Below, piece by piece: positions 26,845 through 36,094 of a DNA stretch of 64,000 nt. Where the stretch lies: assembly GCA_012842745.1 (NCBI GenBank), contig DUSF01000056.1, forward strand, positions 186,001 through 250,000. The letters run 5' to 3'. A program made the translations under genes and the position numbers. The stretch is from Bacillus sp. (in: firmicutes). Lineage in GTDB: Bacteria > Bacillota > Bacilli > Bacillales > Bacillaceae_J. The notes under the pieces were generated by a model that saw only the letters and a program-made list of their open reading frames with translations, was not told the DNA's origin and ran no database searches. The stretch's first letter is position 1; every line of letters begins with the position of its first letter.

Positions 26845-27639
26845 ATGGAGAAGGAAGAATGGTATTTAGAGTATGAAATTGTCATTAATCGTCCAGGACT
26901 CCTTGGGGATATATCTTCCTTATTAGGTATGTTATCTATTAATATAGTTACAATAAATGGTGTAGAGACGATGCGCCGTGGTTTACTTATAAAATGTGAA
27001 AAACAACAACAAATAGAGCGTCTTGAATCAATTCTACAGACAATTGATAACATAAGAGTAACAAAGCTAAGGAGACCAACATTACGTGATCGCCTTGCTG
27101 TAAGACATGGTCGTTATATTCATCGGGAAAAAGATGATAAAAAAACGTTTCGCTTTGTTCGCGCAGAAATTGGAATTCTCGTTGACTTTATGGCAGAGCT
27201 GTTTAAGAAAAATGAGCATAAATTGATTGGCATCCGGGGAATGCCGCGGGTTGGAAAAACAGAATCAATTGTCGCTGCAAGTGTATGTGCTAATAAAAGA
27301 TGGGTTTTTGTGTCCTCCACGCTATTAAAACAAACAATCCGTAGCCAATTAATAGATGAAGAATATTACAGCGACCATTTATATATTATCGATGGAGTTG
27401 TTTCATCGAAAAGAGCACCAGAGAAGCATTGGCAATTGGTACGGGAAATCATGCGTATGCAAGCCGTAAAAGTAATTGAGCATCCAGATATTTTTGTTCA
27501 GCATTCCGAATATACGCTTGACGATTTTGATTATATTATCGAACTTAGAAATGATTATGATGAAGAATTTACATATGAGGTTGTGGATCAACAACACTCC
27601 ACAGATGCTGGATTTGGCTTTTCAGCCTTTGATTTTTAA
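26845..27639 (+). CDS. ymfK: DUF3388 protein YmfK
   Basis: The N-terminal 75 residues look like an ACT-type regulatory fold (EIVINRPGLLGDISSLLGML). A central RGMPRVGKTES resembles a P-loop, and the C terminus is acidic. These features match YmfK/DUF3388, whose role is not established. The 264-aa length is normal. The ATG follows AAGGGG at 11 bases. rodZ begins 20 bases after its stop, so YmfK and RodZ may be coexpressed. Confidence 0.85.
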   Translation: MEKEEWYLEYEIVINRPGLLGDISSLLGMLSINIVTINGVETMRRGLLIKCEKQQQIERLESILQTIDNIRVTKLRRPTLRDRLAVRHGRYIHREKDDKKTFRFVRAEIGILVDFMAELFKKNEHKLIGIRGMPRVGKTESIVAASVCANKRWVFVSSTLLKQTIRSQLIDEEYYSDHLYIIDGVVSSKRAPEKHWQLVREIMRMQAVKVIEHPDIFVQHSEYTLDDFDYIIELRNDYDEEFTYEVVDQQHSTDAGFGFSAFDF

Positions 27640-27659
27640 TTAAATGGATGGTGTTATCA

Positions 27660-28607
27660 TTGACTGAATTGGGAAAACGATTAGAGGAAGCGAGATTGCT
27701 AAAAAATCTTACCCTTGATGAATTACAAGAAATAACGAAAATACAAAAAAGATACTTACAAGCTATTGAGGCCGGAAACTATGATATTCTCCCTGGAAAA
27801 TTTTATGCAAGGGCATTTATTAAGCAGTATGCTGAAGCTGTTGGCCTTGATCCTGAGAAAATTTTTGATGAGTTTGCCTCTGAGGTACCAAAAACAGAAA
27901 CAGAGGTTACTAGTGGCTTATCAAGGGCACAGAAGAAGCAAACGCCGGTTTTAAATACTTCTTCATTATTTTTTTCCATCCTCCCGAAGCTGCTAGTTGT
28001 TGTTTTAGTCGTTAGTGTAGCCGCTTTTTTTTGGCTATATTTTCAAAAAAATAATGGGCAAAATAATGCGGATGGAAAACTTGAGGAAAATGTTGTTGAA
28101 AGTCAGGAAGATGAAAATGTAACGATTGTTAATCCAAATGAGGAAACAGAAGTCCCAAGTGAAGAAGAACAGCAAAATGAAGTGCCAACTGATATAGAAG
28201 AAACGCCAAATGGTACAGAAACGAACCTTGAAGATACAGAGCCACTTCCTGAGGAAACGGCAACAGTTCAGCAATTGAATCAAATTGGCCAAAAAACTGG
28301 GAATTCTCCTACCACAACATATGAGCTTAAAGGCATAAATCAATTTATGGTTGAACTAACATCGACGGGCAACAGTTACATTGGAATTAAAAATGGAAAA
28401 GGGAAGTCTTTTTATGGCGCTGAGTTAAAAGAAGGTGAAAAGATTTCTTATGATTTTTCAGAAGAACAAGAAATTGAATTAAACATTGGACGCACTTTAG
28501 ATGTGGCTATTAAAATCAATGGACAGGATTTTGAATTCCCATTTCCACCTAGCGAAAAGGTACATCAAAAAATCAAGATTACTTTTAATAAAGAAATCCA
28601 ACAATGA
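27660..28607 (+). CDS. rodZ: RodZ, cell-shape protein (YmfM)
   Basis: RodZ links the MreB cytoskeleton to the membrane. The N-terminal Cro-type HTH covers residues 1-70 (TELGKRLEEARLLKNLTLDE and the FYARAFIKQYAEAVGLDP segment), a single transmembrane helix lies near 103-124, then comes a long acidic Glu/Pro-rich spacer and a C-terminal DUF4115 beta domain. I chose the TTG at 27660 because GGATGGTG is 7 bases upstream; the ATG at 27648 has no site. The gene is followed by an unusual 93-bp palindromic element. Confidence 0.9.
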   Translation: MTELGKRLEEARLLKNLTLDELQEITKIQKRYLQAIEAGNYDILPGKFYARAFIKQYAEAVGLDPEKIFDEFASEVPKTETEVTSGLSRAQKKQTPVLNTSSLFFSILPKLLVVVLVVSVAAFFWLYFQKNNGQNNADGKLEENVVESQEDENVTIVNPNEETEVPSEEEQQNEVPTDIEETPNGTETNLEDTEPLPEETATVQQLNQIGQKTGNSPTTTYELKGINQFMVELTSTGNSYIGIKNGKGKSFYGAELKEGEKISYDFSEEQEIELNIGRTLDVAIKINGQDFEFPFPPSEKVHQKIKITFNKEIQQ

Positions 28608-28613
28608 GAGGAG

Positions 28614-28706
28614 GCTGTCTAAAACATGTCTGGCATCCACAAACGTAATACCACTTGAATTTACATGGCTGGTATTATGTGCCTGACGCGTTTAGACAGC
28701 TATTTT
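28614..28706. repeat. Long imperfect palindrome (possible MITE or terminator) between rodZ and pgsA
   Basis: GCTGTCTAAA at 28614-28623 is the exact complement of 28691-28700. Inside, TAATACCA (28646-28653) pairs with TGGTATTA (28670-28677), with extra matches GGCA/TGCC between the two stems. Six T follow the outer arm within TATTTTTTGC. It can act as a terminator, but the outer sequence resembles the ends of Bacillaceae insertion sequences, so a miniature transposon is possible. Confidence 0.6.
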
Positions 28707-28736
28707 TTGCTTATCATAGGAACGGAGGATTTAAAC

Positions 28737-29315
28737 TTGAATTTACCGAATAAAATTACGATATCAAGAATCATTCTTATTCCGATTTTTTTAATGTTTA
28801 TGTTAGCTCCTATTGGTTTTGGCGACCTTTATCTAATCAATGAATCACTGCCTGTTTCTCATGTAATAGGTGCTTTTGTTTTTATTATTGCCTCGACAAC
28901 AGATTGGATTGACGGACATTTAGCAAGAAAGTACAATCTTGTGACAAACTTAGGTAAGTTTCTTGATCCGCTAGCAGATAAATTACTTGTGTCAGCCGCT
29001 TTAATTGTGTTAGTAGAACTTCAGCTTGCTCCTTCATGGATGGTGATTGTTATCATCAGCCGTGAATTTGCTGTGACAGGCTTACGATTAGTGGCTGCTG
29101 GTGAAGGGCAAGTTATGGCGGCAGGCCAAATGGGGAAGTTGAAAACAGTTTTCCAAATTATTGCAATTTCTGCACTGTTACTTCATAATGTACCATTTAA
29201 AGGATTCGGAATTCCGTTAGGTGAAATTGCGCTTTGGATTGCGGTGATTCTTACCGTTGTTTCTGGATGGGATTACTTTGCAAAAAATAGGGATGTTTTT
29301 AAAAATTCAAAGTAA
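28737..29315 (+). CDS. pgsA: CDP-diacylglycerol-glycerol-3-phosphate 3-phosphatidyltransferase
   Basis: PgsA makes phosphatidylglycerol phosphate, the first committed step to phosphatidylglycerol. The CDP-alcohol phosphotransferase signature DGxxAR(x8)GxxxDxxxD is complete in [20 protein letters not shown] and the following ADK. Several transmembrane helices span the 192-residue protein, which is the usual length. The TTG at 28737 follows GGAGGATTTAAAC, and [11 protein letters not shown] is the typical family start. Confidence 0.95.
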   Translation: MNLPNKITISRIILIPIFLMFMLAPIGFGDLYLINESLPVSHVIGAFVFIIASTTDWIDGHLARKYNLVTNLGKFLDPLADKLLVSAALIVLVELQLAPSWMVIVIISREFAVTGLRLVAAGEGQVMAAGQMGKLKTVFQIIAISALLLHNVPFKGFGIPLGEIALWIAVILTVVSGWDYFAKNRDVFKNSK

Positions 29316-29332
29316 ACGGGGGCTTTAAGGAC

Positions 29333-30574
29333 GTGAATGCGGAAATTATTGCTGTTGGAACGGAGCTCCTTCTTGGACAAATCGCCAATACGAATGCCCA
29401 GTTTTTATCAAAGGAGCTGGCAGAGCTTGGCATAAATGTATTTTATCATTCAGTTGTTGGTGATAATGAAGCGCGCTTAAAACATGTAATTGAAACCGCA
29501 AGAAATAGATCGGATGTACTTATTTTCACCGGTGGTCTCGGACCGACGAAAGATGATTTAACAAAGGAAACACTAGCTTCTGTTTTGGCGCTTCCTTTAG
29601 TTGAAGATAAAAATGTGCTAGAAACAATCGCTAGTTATTTTAAAAAGCAGCATCGGCAAATGACAGAAAATAATCGAAAACAGGCATTGGTGATTGAAGG
29701 CTCGACTATACTGTCGAACGATTTTGGCACGGCTCCAGGACTAGCTTTAGTTTGTGGTGACTGTATTTATATGCTTTTTCCCGGGCCACCTTCAGAATTA
29801 AAGCCAATGTATAAGAACTATGGGCGCAAAATTTTATTAGAACAACTTGAAATCAACGAATGTATTGAATCAAGAGTACTCAAGTTTTTCGGTATTGGCG
29901 AAGCGCAGCTTGAAACAGAGATTGAAGGTTTAATTGAAACGCAGACAAATCCGACGATTGCTCCGTTGATTGAAGACGGTGAGGCAATGTTAAGATTAAC
30001 AGCTAAGAATTTATCTATAGAGAAAGCCCGCAAAATGCTAGATGACGTTGAAAGCGCGATTCAAAAACGAGTGGGTCATTATTTCTATGGATATAATGAT
30101 TCGACCCTTTATCAAGAGCTCTTCCAATTATTAAAAAAGAAGAACATGACGATTGCGAGTGCTGAAAGTTTAACAGGCGGGGCCTTTTCGAAGGAATTAA
30201 CGAATTTGGCGGGGGCCTCTACTGTTTTTAAAGGAAGCATTGTATGCTACGATACTGAGGTTAAGAGGAATGTCTTGAAAGTTCCAGAAAAAATAATTTA
30301 TGAGCAAGGTGTTGTTAGTCAAGATTGTGCCAACTATATGGCGGAAAATGTTCGGCAGCTTTTAAATACCGATATCGGCATTAGTTTTACAGGTGTGGCC
30401 GGTCCAGATGAACAAGAGGGCAAACCGGTTGGTACAGTGTTTGTTGGTATTTCAATCACTGGGGAAGAAACAAAGGTTTATCCGCTAAAATTAGCAGGAA
30501 ATCGAGACGTGATTCGAACGAGAACGGTTAAGCACGGATTCTTTTACCTGTTAAAAATTTTATTAGCAGATTGA
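29333..30574 (+). CDS. cinA: CinA, competence-damage-inducible / NMN amidohydrolase family
   Basis: The protein has an N-terminal MoaB/Mog-like domain ([34 protein letters not shown]) and a C-terminal CinA deamidase domain ([40 protein letters not shown]), 413 aa in total. The C-terminal domain of family members deamidates nicotinamide mononucleotide; the N-terminal part hydrolyses ADP-ribose in some. The start is GTG. A terminator lies after the stop, so recA has its own promoter here. Confidence 0.93.
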   Translation: MNAEIIAVGTELLLGQIANTNAQFLSKELAELGINVFYHSVVGDNEARLKHVIETARNRSDVLIFTGGLGPTKDDLTKETLASVLALPLVEDKNVLETIASYFKKQHRQMTENNRKQALVIEGSTILSNDFGTAPGLALVCGDCIYMLFPGPPSELKPMYKNYGRKILLEQLEINECIESRVLKFFGIGEAQLETEIEGLIETQTNPTIAPLIEDGEAMLRLTAKNLSIEKARKMLDDVESAIQKRVGHYFYGYNDSTLYQELFQLLKKKNMTIASAESLTGGAFSKELTNLAGASTVFKGSIVCYDTEVKRNVLKVPEKIIYEQGVVSQDCANYMAENVRQLLNTDIGISFTGVAGPDEQEGKPVGTVFVGISITGEETKVYPLKLAGNRDVIRTRTVKHGFFYLLKILLAD

Positions 30575-30580
30575 GAAATT

Positions 30581-30618
30581 AAAAATTCAGGGGGATTTCC
30601 TTCTGAATTTTTTATTTT
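30581..30618 (+). terminator. Terminator of cinA
   Basis: AAAAATTCAG (30581-30590) pairs perfectly with 30603-30612 over 12 bases, followed by more T. Confidence 0.75.
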
Positions 30619-30667
30619 TTCTAAGAGAAAATTGGATTTCTTTAAGGTATTTACCATGAAAAATGGA

Positions 30668-30681
30668 CGAATAAATGTTCG
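30668..30681 (+). promoter_or_regulatory. LexA (DinR) SOS box of recA
   Basis: CGAATAAATGTTCG at 30668-30681 differs from the Bacillus SOS consensus CGAACNNNNGTTCG at one position. It lies just upstream of the -35 box of recA. Confidence 0.8.
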
Positions 30682-30689
30682 TTTAAAAG

Positions 30690-30718
30690 TTGGCAAAATG
30701 AAAAAAAACAGGTATGAT
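30690..30718 (+). promoter_or_regulatory. Sigma-A promoter of recA
   Basis: TTGGCA (30690-30695) and TATGAT (30713-30718) with 17 bases between. Confidence 0.8.
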
Positions 30719-30752
30719 AGTGATAGTTTAAGAGAAGGAGGAATTCATTTTT

Positions 30753-31796
30753 ATGAGCGATCGTAAAGCTGCCCTTGAGAAAGCATTGAGGGATATTGAA
30801 AAACAATTTGGTAAAGGCTCGATTATGAAATTAGGAGAGCAAACAGATAGAAGACTAGCAACCGTATCAAGCGGGTCATTAGCACTTGATATCGCGCTAG
30901 GAATTGGTGGCTATCCGCGTGGAAGGATAATAGAGGTGTACGGACCAGAAAGCTCAGGAAAGACAACTGTAGCACTCCACGCGATTGCTGAAGTACAACA
31001 ACAAGGAGGTACTGCGGCATTTATTGATGCCGAACATGCGCTCGATCCGATTTACGCAGAAAAGCTAGGCGTTAATATCGATGAGCTTCTGTTATCCCAA
31101 CCAGACACGGGTGAGCAGGCGCTCGAAATTGCTGATGCTCTCGTACGTAGCGGAGCCGTAGATATTATTGTTGTTGACTCTGTTGCAGCATTAGTACCAA
31201 GAGCGGAAATCGAAGGCGAAATGGGTGACTCCCACATGGGGTTACAAGCGCGTTTAATGTCACAAGCATTACGTAAGCTGTCTGGTGGTATTAATAAATC
31301 AAAAACAATTGCCATATTTATCAATCAAGTCCGTGAAAAAATTGGGGTTATGTTTGGAAACCCTGAGACTACTACTGGGGGCAGGGCGTTGAAGTTCTAT
31401 TCCTCCATTCGTCTCGAAGTGCGCCGTGCTGAAACAATTAAGCAAGGCACTGAAATGGTTGGAAGCAAAACAAAAATTAAAGTTGTAAAAAACAAAGTGG
31501 CACCACCATTTAAAACAGCTGATGTAGATATTATGTATGGAGAAGGAATTTCTAAAGAAGGAGAGCTTATTGATATTGCCTCAGAGCTAGACATTGTCCA
31601 AAAAAGCGGCGCATGGTACTCATATAACGAAGAACGCTTAGGACAAGGCCGTGAAAATGCAAAGCAATTTCTGAAAGAAAATCCCGATATTCTTCAGCAA
31701 ATTCAAATGCAAGTCCGCGCTCATTACGGATTAGACGAAGTAGTACCTGTTGCGGAAGTAGAAAACGCAGCTGCCCAAGAGGAATTCTTTGAATAA
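30753..31796 (+). CDS. recA: Recombinase RecA
   Basis: RecA forms nucleoprotein filaments for homologous recombination and activates LexA cleavage. Walker A GPESSGKT is at residues 64-71, Walker B is in [13 protein letters not shown], and loop L2 is in [19 protein letters not shown]. The 347-residue length is normal with an acidic C-terminal tail. AGAAGGAGGAA precedes the ATG. It has an SOS box and promoter upstream and a strong terminator downstream. The pbpX gene that follows recA in Bacillus subtilis is absent. Confidence 0.98.
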   Translation: MSDRKAALEKALRDIEKQFGKGSIMKLGEQTDRRLATVSSGSLALDIALGIGGYPRGRIIEVYGPESSGKTTVALHAIAEVQQQGGTAAFIDAEHALDPIYAEKLGVNIDELLLSQPDTGEQALEIADALVRSGAVDIIVVDSVAALVPRAEIEGEMGDSHMGLQARLMSQALRKLSGGINKSKTIAIFINQVREKIGVMFGNPETTTGGRALKFYSSIRLEVRRAETIKQGTEMVGSKTKIKVVKNKVAPPFKTADVDIMYGEGISKEGELIDIASELDIVQKSGAWYSYNEERLGQGRENAKQFLKENPDILQQIQMQVRAHYGLDEVVPVAEVENAAAQEEFFE

Positions 31797-31801
31797 CAGT
31801 G

Positions 31802-31833
31802 AAAAGGCTTGGTGTAAAAACCAAGCCTTTTTT
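31802..31833 (+). terminator. Terminator of recA
   Basis: Perfect 11-bp stem AAAAGGCTTGG with its complement (31802-31812, 31821-31831) and a T run. Confidence 0.85.
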
Positions 31834-32058
31834 AGCGCACGTTACAAGCAACAAAGCTATGATACTTGACAATGCAAATATCCACAATTACAATTAGTAT
31901 GTATAATTTCACTATTTTTAGATATTGAAAATTATGAAGAACATGTGCTGTATGTTGAAAATTTCGATGTAAGAAGCGAACGATAGCTTACATCAAAACG
32001 AGAATGATTTTATTGTTCACAAAAGATGTACAAGTCGATAGCAAGAGGAGGTGAAATG

Positions 32059-33618
32059 ATGGACCCAATAACTATCATCTCCGTTTTGCTGGCCATACTT
32101 GTCGGTGCAGTTGTTGGTTATTTTGTTAGAAAATCCATTGCAGAAGCAAAAATTTCTAGTGCAGAACATGCAGCTGAGCAAATTATTGATGATGCCAAAC
32201 GTGAAGCTGAAGCATCCAAGAAGGAAGCGCTTCTTGAAGCAAAGGATGAAAATCATAGAATTCGTACAGAAGCGGAACGAGAAATCCGTGAACGAAGGAG
32301 CGAGCTACAGAAACAAGAAAATCGATTGATGCAAAAGGAAGAGATACTTGATCGGAAAAGTGAAAGCTTAGACAAACGTGAAGCAACACTTGAAAAGAAG
32401 GAAGAATCTCTTGTCAAAAGACAACAGCATATTGAAGAGTTGGAAAGCAAAATGGATGAAATGGTTCGTCAACAGCAAGCAGAACTTGAACGAATTTCAG
32501 GCCTTTCTAGGGAAGATGCTAGACAAATTATCATTGATAATATTGAAAAAGAGCTTTCATATGAAGCTGCAATGATGATAAAGGAAAATGAGAATCGTAT
32601 TAAGGAAGAGTCTGACAAAAAAGCAAGGGAAATCCTTTCTTTAGCCATCCAAAGATGTGCAGCAGATCATGTTGCAGAGACAACTGTTTCTGTCGTTAAT
32701 TTGCCTAATGATGAAATGAAAGGTCGAATTATCGGACGGGAAGGACGTAATATTCGTACGATTGAAACTTTAACAGGAATAGACCTCATCATCGACGATA
32801 CTCCTGAAGCAGTCATTTTATCTGGCTTTGACCCTATTCGACGGGAAACAGCAAGATTAGCTTTGGAAAAACTTGTTCAAGATGGTCGTATTCATCCGGC
32901 TAGAATTGAGGAAATGGTTGAAAAGTCTAGACGTGAGGTCGATGAACATATCCGTGAAGTCGGAGAACAATCAACGTTTGAAGTTGGTGTTCACGGTTTA
33001 CATCCTGATTTAATTAAAATTCTTGGTAGGTTAAAGTATCGGACAAGTTACGGCCAAAACGTGTTAAAGCATTCCATGGAAGTTGCTCATTTAACGGGGT
33101 TAATGGCAGCAGAATTAGGTGAAGACATAACTTTAGCGAAAAGGGCAGGTCTTCTCCATGATATCGGCAAAGCGATTGACCACGAGGTGGAAGGAAGCCA
33201 TGTTGAAATTGGTGTAGAGCTTGCCACGAAATATAAAGAGCATCCAGTTGTAATCAACAGTATTGCTTCACACCATGGTGATACAGAAGCGACATCTACT
33301 ATAGCAGTGTTAGTGGCTGCTGCAGATGCCCTTTCCGCTGCAAGACCTGGTTCAAGAAGTGAAACGTTAGAGAATTATATTCGCAGATTAGAAAAGCTTG
33401 AAGAAATTTCAGAGTCATACGAAGGTGTTGAAAAATCATTTGCCATTCAGGCAGGCCGTGAAATTAGAATTATGGTTAAGCCGGATACTGTTGATGATTT
33501 GCAAGCACATAAATTAGCGAGAGATATTCGGAAGCGAATTGAGAGTGAATTAGACTATCCTGGTCATATAAAAGTGACTGTTATACGTGAAACTCGCGCG
33601 GTCGAGTATGCAAAATAA
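32059..33618 (+). CDS. rny: Ribonuclease Y
   Basis: RNase Y is the membrane-bound endoribonuclease that starts much mRNA decay. Residues 1-25 form the membrane anchor, a long charged coiled coil follows to about 200, then a KH domain ([19 protein letters not shown]) and an HD domain with [17 protein letters not shown] near residue 365. The 519-aa length and near-identity to the known protein in the KH-HD part make the call secure. The start is the ATG at 32059 following AGGAGGTGAAATG. About 225 bases separate it from the recA terminator; the promoter there is not clear. Confidence 0.97.
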   Translation: MDPITIISVLLAILVGAVVGYFVRKSIAEAKISSAEHAAEQIIDDAKREAEASKKEALLEAKDENHRIRTEAEREIRERRSELQKQENRLMQKEEILDRKSESLDKREATLEKKEESLVKRQQHIEELESKMDEMVRQQQAELERISGLSREDARQIIIDNIEKELSYEAAMMIKENENRIKEESDKKAREILSLAIQRCAADHVAETTVSVVNLPNDEMKGRIIGREGRNIRTIETLTGIDLIIDDTPEAVILSGFDPIRRETARLALEKLVQDGRIHPARIEEMVEKSRREVDEHIREVGEQSTFEVGVHGLHPDLIKILGRLKYRTSYGQNVLKHSMEVAHLTGLMAAELGEDITLAKRAGLLHDIGKAIDHEVEGSHVEIGVELATKYKEHPVVINSIASHHGDTEATSTIAVLVAAADALSAARPGSRSETLENYIRRLEKLEEISESYEGVEKSFAIQAGREIRIMVKPDTVDDLQAHKLARDIRKRIESELDYPGHIKVTVIRETRAVEYAK

Positions 33619-33650
33619 AAAGAAGTGGTGAATATTTCACCACTTCTTTT
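33618..33650 (+). terminator. Terminator between rny and ymdB
   Basis: A perfect 15-bp stem (33618-33632, 33636-33650) with a TAT loop and terminal T run; it starts in the stop codon of rny. Some read-through into ymdB is likely, as the genes are usually cotranscribed. Confidence 0.8.
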
Positions 33651-33687
33651 GTTACTACGAAATAGAATAAAGATAGGGGCTACCAAA

Positions 33688-34488
33688 TTGAGAATTTTAT
33701 TTATTGGAGATGTTGTTGGATCTCTTGGACGAGATATGATAAAACATTATTTACCAAAATTGCAAAAAAAATATAAAGCCCATGTCACGATCATTAATGG
33801 TGAGAACGCTGCCTCTGGAAAAGGAATAACAGAAAAGATATATCGTTCCTTTTTAGAAGCAGGCGCCAATGCCGTAACACTTGGTAATCACACATGGGAT
33901 AATAAGGATATTTTTGAATTTATTGATCATGCCAAATATATGGTGAGACCTGCTAATTTTCCTGTAGAGACACCTGGCAAAGGGCATGTTGTTTTGAATC
34001 TTAATGGAATTGAAATTGGCATCATTAATTTGCAAGGGAGAACTTTTTTGCCTCCTATCGACTGCCCATTTAAAAAAGCAGACGAATTAATAGCGGACAT
34101 AAAGAAAAAAACAAATATTATTTTTGTAGATTTCCACGCGGAAGCTACGAGTGAAAAACAAGCGATGGGATGGTACTTAGATGGTAAAGTATCGGCTGTT
34201 GTTGGGACACATACACATGTTCAAACATCCGACGCACGGATTCTTCCTAACGGAACTGCCTATATAACAGATGCGGGGATGACCGGGCCTTATGATGGCA
34301 TTCTAGGAATGGAACGGGAAGCTGTTTTAAAAAAATTTCTCACAAATCTACCGGTAAGATTTGAAGTAGCATCTGGGCGTGAGCAATTGAACGGTGTTAT
34401 TGTTGATATTGACCCGAAAACCGGAAAAGCGCAAAAAATTGAAACAATTTTAATAAATGATGACCATTTGTTTTTGAGTGAATTTTAA
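33688..34488 (+). CDS. ymdB: Phosphodiesterase YmdB
   Basis: YmdB is a metallophosphodiesterase that acts on 2',3'-cyclic nucleotides and influences biofilm-motility choice in Bacillus subtilis. The metal-binding motifs are LFIGDVVG at the N terminus, INGENAA, TLGNHTWDNKDI, and VDFHAEATSEKQA with GTHTHVQTSDA near the C-terminal half. The start is the TTG at 33688 (MRILFIGD), preceded by AGGGGC. The 266-aa length is normal. spoVS follows with its own sporulation promoter. Confidence 0.93.
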   Translation: MRILFIGDVVGSLGRDMIKHYLPKLQKKYKAHVTIINGENAASGKGITEKIYRSFLEAGANAVTLGNHTWDNKDIFEFIDHAKYMVRPANFPVETPGKGHVVLNLNGIEIGIINLQGRTFLPPIDCPFKKADELIADIKKKTNIIFVDFHAEATSEKQAMGWYLDGKVSAVVGTHTHVQTSDARILPNGTAYITDAGMTGPYDGILGMEREAVLKKFLTNLPVRFEVASGREQLNGVIVDIDPKTGKAQKIETILINDDHLFLSEF

Positions 34489-34516
34489 AACTTTTTTGAA
34501 AAATTATTAGAAGTAG

Positions 34517-34546
34517 GCAGGAATAACTGGGAATTTCGTGAATATA
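34517..34546 (+). promoter_or_regulatory. Candidate sigma-H promoter of spoVS
   Basis: GCAGGAATA (34517-34525) matches the sigma-H -35 consensus RnAGGAWWW, and GAATAT (34540-34545) the -10 core GAATWW at the right distance; only the R of the -10 is off. spoVS is known to be sigma-H dependent in Bacillus subtilis. Confidence 0.6.
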
Positions 34547-34599
34547 GTAGAAGAAGAAATGTTTTTAGATTTACTTATTCATACGAGGAGGAACCAGGA

Positions 34600-34860
34600 A
34601 TGGAAATATTAAAAGTTTCAGCAAAATCTAATCCTAATTCTGTAGCTGGGGCACTTGCAGGGGTTTTACGTGAACGGGGCGCTGCTGAGATCCAAGCAAT
34701 TGGTGCAGGGGCCTTAAACCAAGCTGTTAAGGCAGTTGCGATTGCACGAGGATTCGTTGCACCGAGCGGAGTCGATTTAATATGTATTCCTGCTTTTACA
34801 GATATTTTAATTGACGGCGAAGAACGCACAGCCATTAAATTAATTGTTGAACCACGCTAG
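34600..34860 (+). CDS. spoVS: Stage V sporulation protein S
   Basis: This small basic/acidic mixed-fold protein (86 aa) is almost invariant among spore formers: KVSAKSNPNSVAGALAGVLR, IQAIGAGALNQAVKAVAIAR and DLICIPAFTDILIDGEERTA. It belongs to the Alba-like fold and is needed for spore coat and stage V progress. GAGGAGGAACC precedes the ATG. A sigma-H-like promoter lies upstream and a palindromic terminator downstream. Confidence 0.97.
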   Translation: MEILKVSAKSNPNSVAGALAGVLRERGAAEIQAIGAGALNQAVKAVAIARGFVAPSGVDLICIPAFTDILIDGEERTAIKLIVEPR

Positions 34861-34879
34861 AAAATATCATGCTGACTTT

Positions 34880-34930
34880 AAAAGGGGTCTGACCCCCACA
34901 TTCGTATTGTGGGGTCAGACCCCTTTTTTT
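34880..34930 (+). terminator. Long palindromic terminator after spoVS (REP-like sequence)
   Basis: A 20-bp stem with one bulged C (34880-34900 and 34908-34927, loop of 7) is followed by T. The core GGGGTCTGACCCC is unusual for a plain terminator and resembles a scattered repeat seen elsewhere in the window. Confidence 0.75.
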
Positions 34931-34946
34931 AAGAGGTGAAAAATAT

Positions 34947-35876
34947 ATGAATAAAATTTTTGATGCTCATTGTGATGTTTTATATAAAATGTGGCTAAAT
35001 AATAAAATTTCATTCAAAGATAGTGAGATTCTTCATGTGAACTACAAAAATTTAGTATTTGCCGGCAGTAAAGTGCAATGCTTCGCTATTTATATACCAG
35101 AAAGTGTAAGATTTAATGACAGATTTGATGTGGCATTAGAGATGGTCGATATTTTTTACGAAAGAGTGCTTACCGTACATTCAAAGCTAAAACTTATTTT
35201 AAAAAAGGCAGATCTTGAACAACTTAAGGATGATGAAATTGGGGCTATTTTAACATTAGAAGGCTGTGATGCTATCGGATATGATCTTGTAAAATTGAAA
35301 ACATTATATCGCCTTGGTGTCCGTTCTGTAGGATTGACATGGAACTATGCCAATGCAGTGGCAGACGGGGTTTTGGAAGAAAGAAATGGCGGTTTGTCGA
35401 ATTTCGGTAAGGAAGTTGTTGAATTAAATAATTATTTAAGAATTTGGACTGACGTTTCCCATTTAAGTGAAGCTTCCTTTTGGGATACGATTGAGTTAGC
35501 GAAGTTTCCGATTGCATCACATTCTAACGCCTACTCGCTATTTCAACACTCGCGAAATTTAAAAGATAGGCAAATAAAAGCGATTATTCAAAAAAATGGA
35601 GTCATAGGTATTACATTTGTTCCAGATTTTTTAAGTGAAAATCAACAAAATGCCTATATTAATGATGTTATTTCGCATATTGATTATATTTGCTCTTTAG
35701 GCGGTGAAAATAATATTGGATTGGGCTCTGATTTTGATGGAATAGAGGAAACTGTCAATGGATTAGAGGATTTTAGCTGTTACAAAAAGCTCATTTCTGA
35801 ACTGCAAAAACACTTTTCTAATGAGCAGGTTTTTAAAATTTGTTATCAAAATTTTGCGGATAAGTTCCCGAAATAA
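34947..35876 (+). CDS. Membrane-type dipeptidase, peptidase family M19 (309 aa)
   Basis: Family M19 zinc dipeptidases hydrolyse a broad range of dipeptides. The N-terminal HxD is in FDAHCDVLYK, the bridging Glu in TLEGCDAIG, and later metal ligands lie in WTDVSHLSEASFWD and PIASHSNAYSLF, with GLGSDFDGIEE near the C terminus. No membrane anchor is seen, so it is cytoplasmic. AGAGGTGAAAAAT precedes the ATG. The position between spoVS and korAB is common in Bacillus outside B. subtilis. Confidence 0.88.
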   Translation: MNKIFDAHCDVLYKMWLNNKISFKDSEILHVNYKNLVFAGSKVQCFAIYIPESVRFNDRFDVALEMVDIFYERVLTVHSKLKLILKKADLEQLKDDEIGAILTLEGCDAIGYDLVKLKTLYRLGVRSVGLTWNYANAVADGVLEERNGGLSNFGKEVVELNNYLRIWTDVSHLSEASFWDTIELAKFPIASHSNAYSLFQHSRNLKDRQIKAIIQKNGVIGITFVPDFLSENQQNAYINDVISHIDYICSLGGENNIGLGSDFDGIEETVNGLEDFSCYKKLISELQKHFSNEQVFKICYQNFADKFPK

Positions 35877-35926
35877 CCTTATTAAAAAATTAATACACAA
35901 ATTTGTCAAAAATGTGAGAGAAGGAC

Positions 35927-35955
35927 TTGATTTTTTTGAGTTATACGTCTAGAAT
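35927..35955 (+). promoter_or_regulatory. Sigma-A promoter of korAB
   Basis: TTGATT (35927-35932) and TAGAAT (35950-35955) separated by exactly 17 bases, 140 bases before korA. Confidence 0.7.
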
Positions 35956-35969
35956 TGTAAACGTTTAGT
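35956..35969 (+). promoter_or_regulatory. cre-like site at the korAB start point
   Basis: TGTAAACGTTTAGT fits the CcpA consensus TGWAARCGYTWNCW at all but one position. It directly follows the -10 box, where CcpA binding would block transcription. Confidence 0.6.
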
Positions 35970-36055
35970 ACCCTTCCATACAAAAATTTACTCAAATTTT
36001 TTGGTGAAGTTGGTAATTATTTTTTGTGGAATTGTGCTACACTTAAATACGCTAA

Positions 36056-36072
36056 ACATTTATCATAAATGT
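36056..36072 (+). promoter_or_regulatory. 17-bp palindrome in the korAB leader
   Basis: ACATTTAT-C-ATAAATGT is a perfect 8-bp inverted repeat around one base, 22 bases before korA. It may be a repressor operator or an RNA hairpin close to the ribosome site; regulator unknown. Confidence 0.45.
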
Positions 36073-36094
36073 ACATTCAAAAGGGGTGTAAGAG

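Noticed and set aside
31834-32058. TTGACA near 31866 and TATAAT near 31903 as a promoter of rny
   Set aside because: They are about 30 bases apart, too far for one sigma-A promoter; no confident call made.
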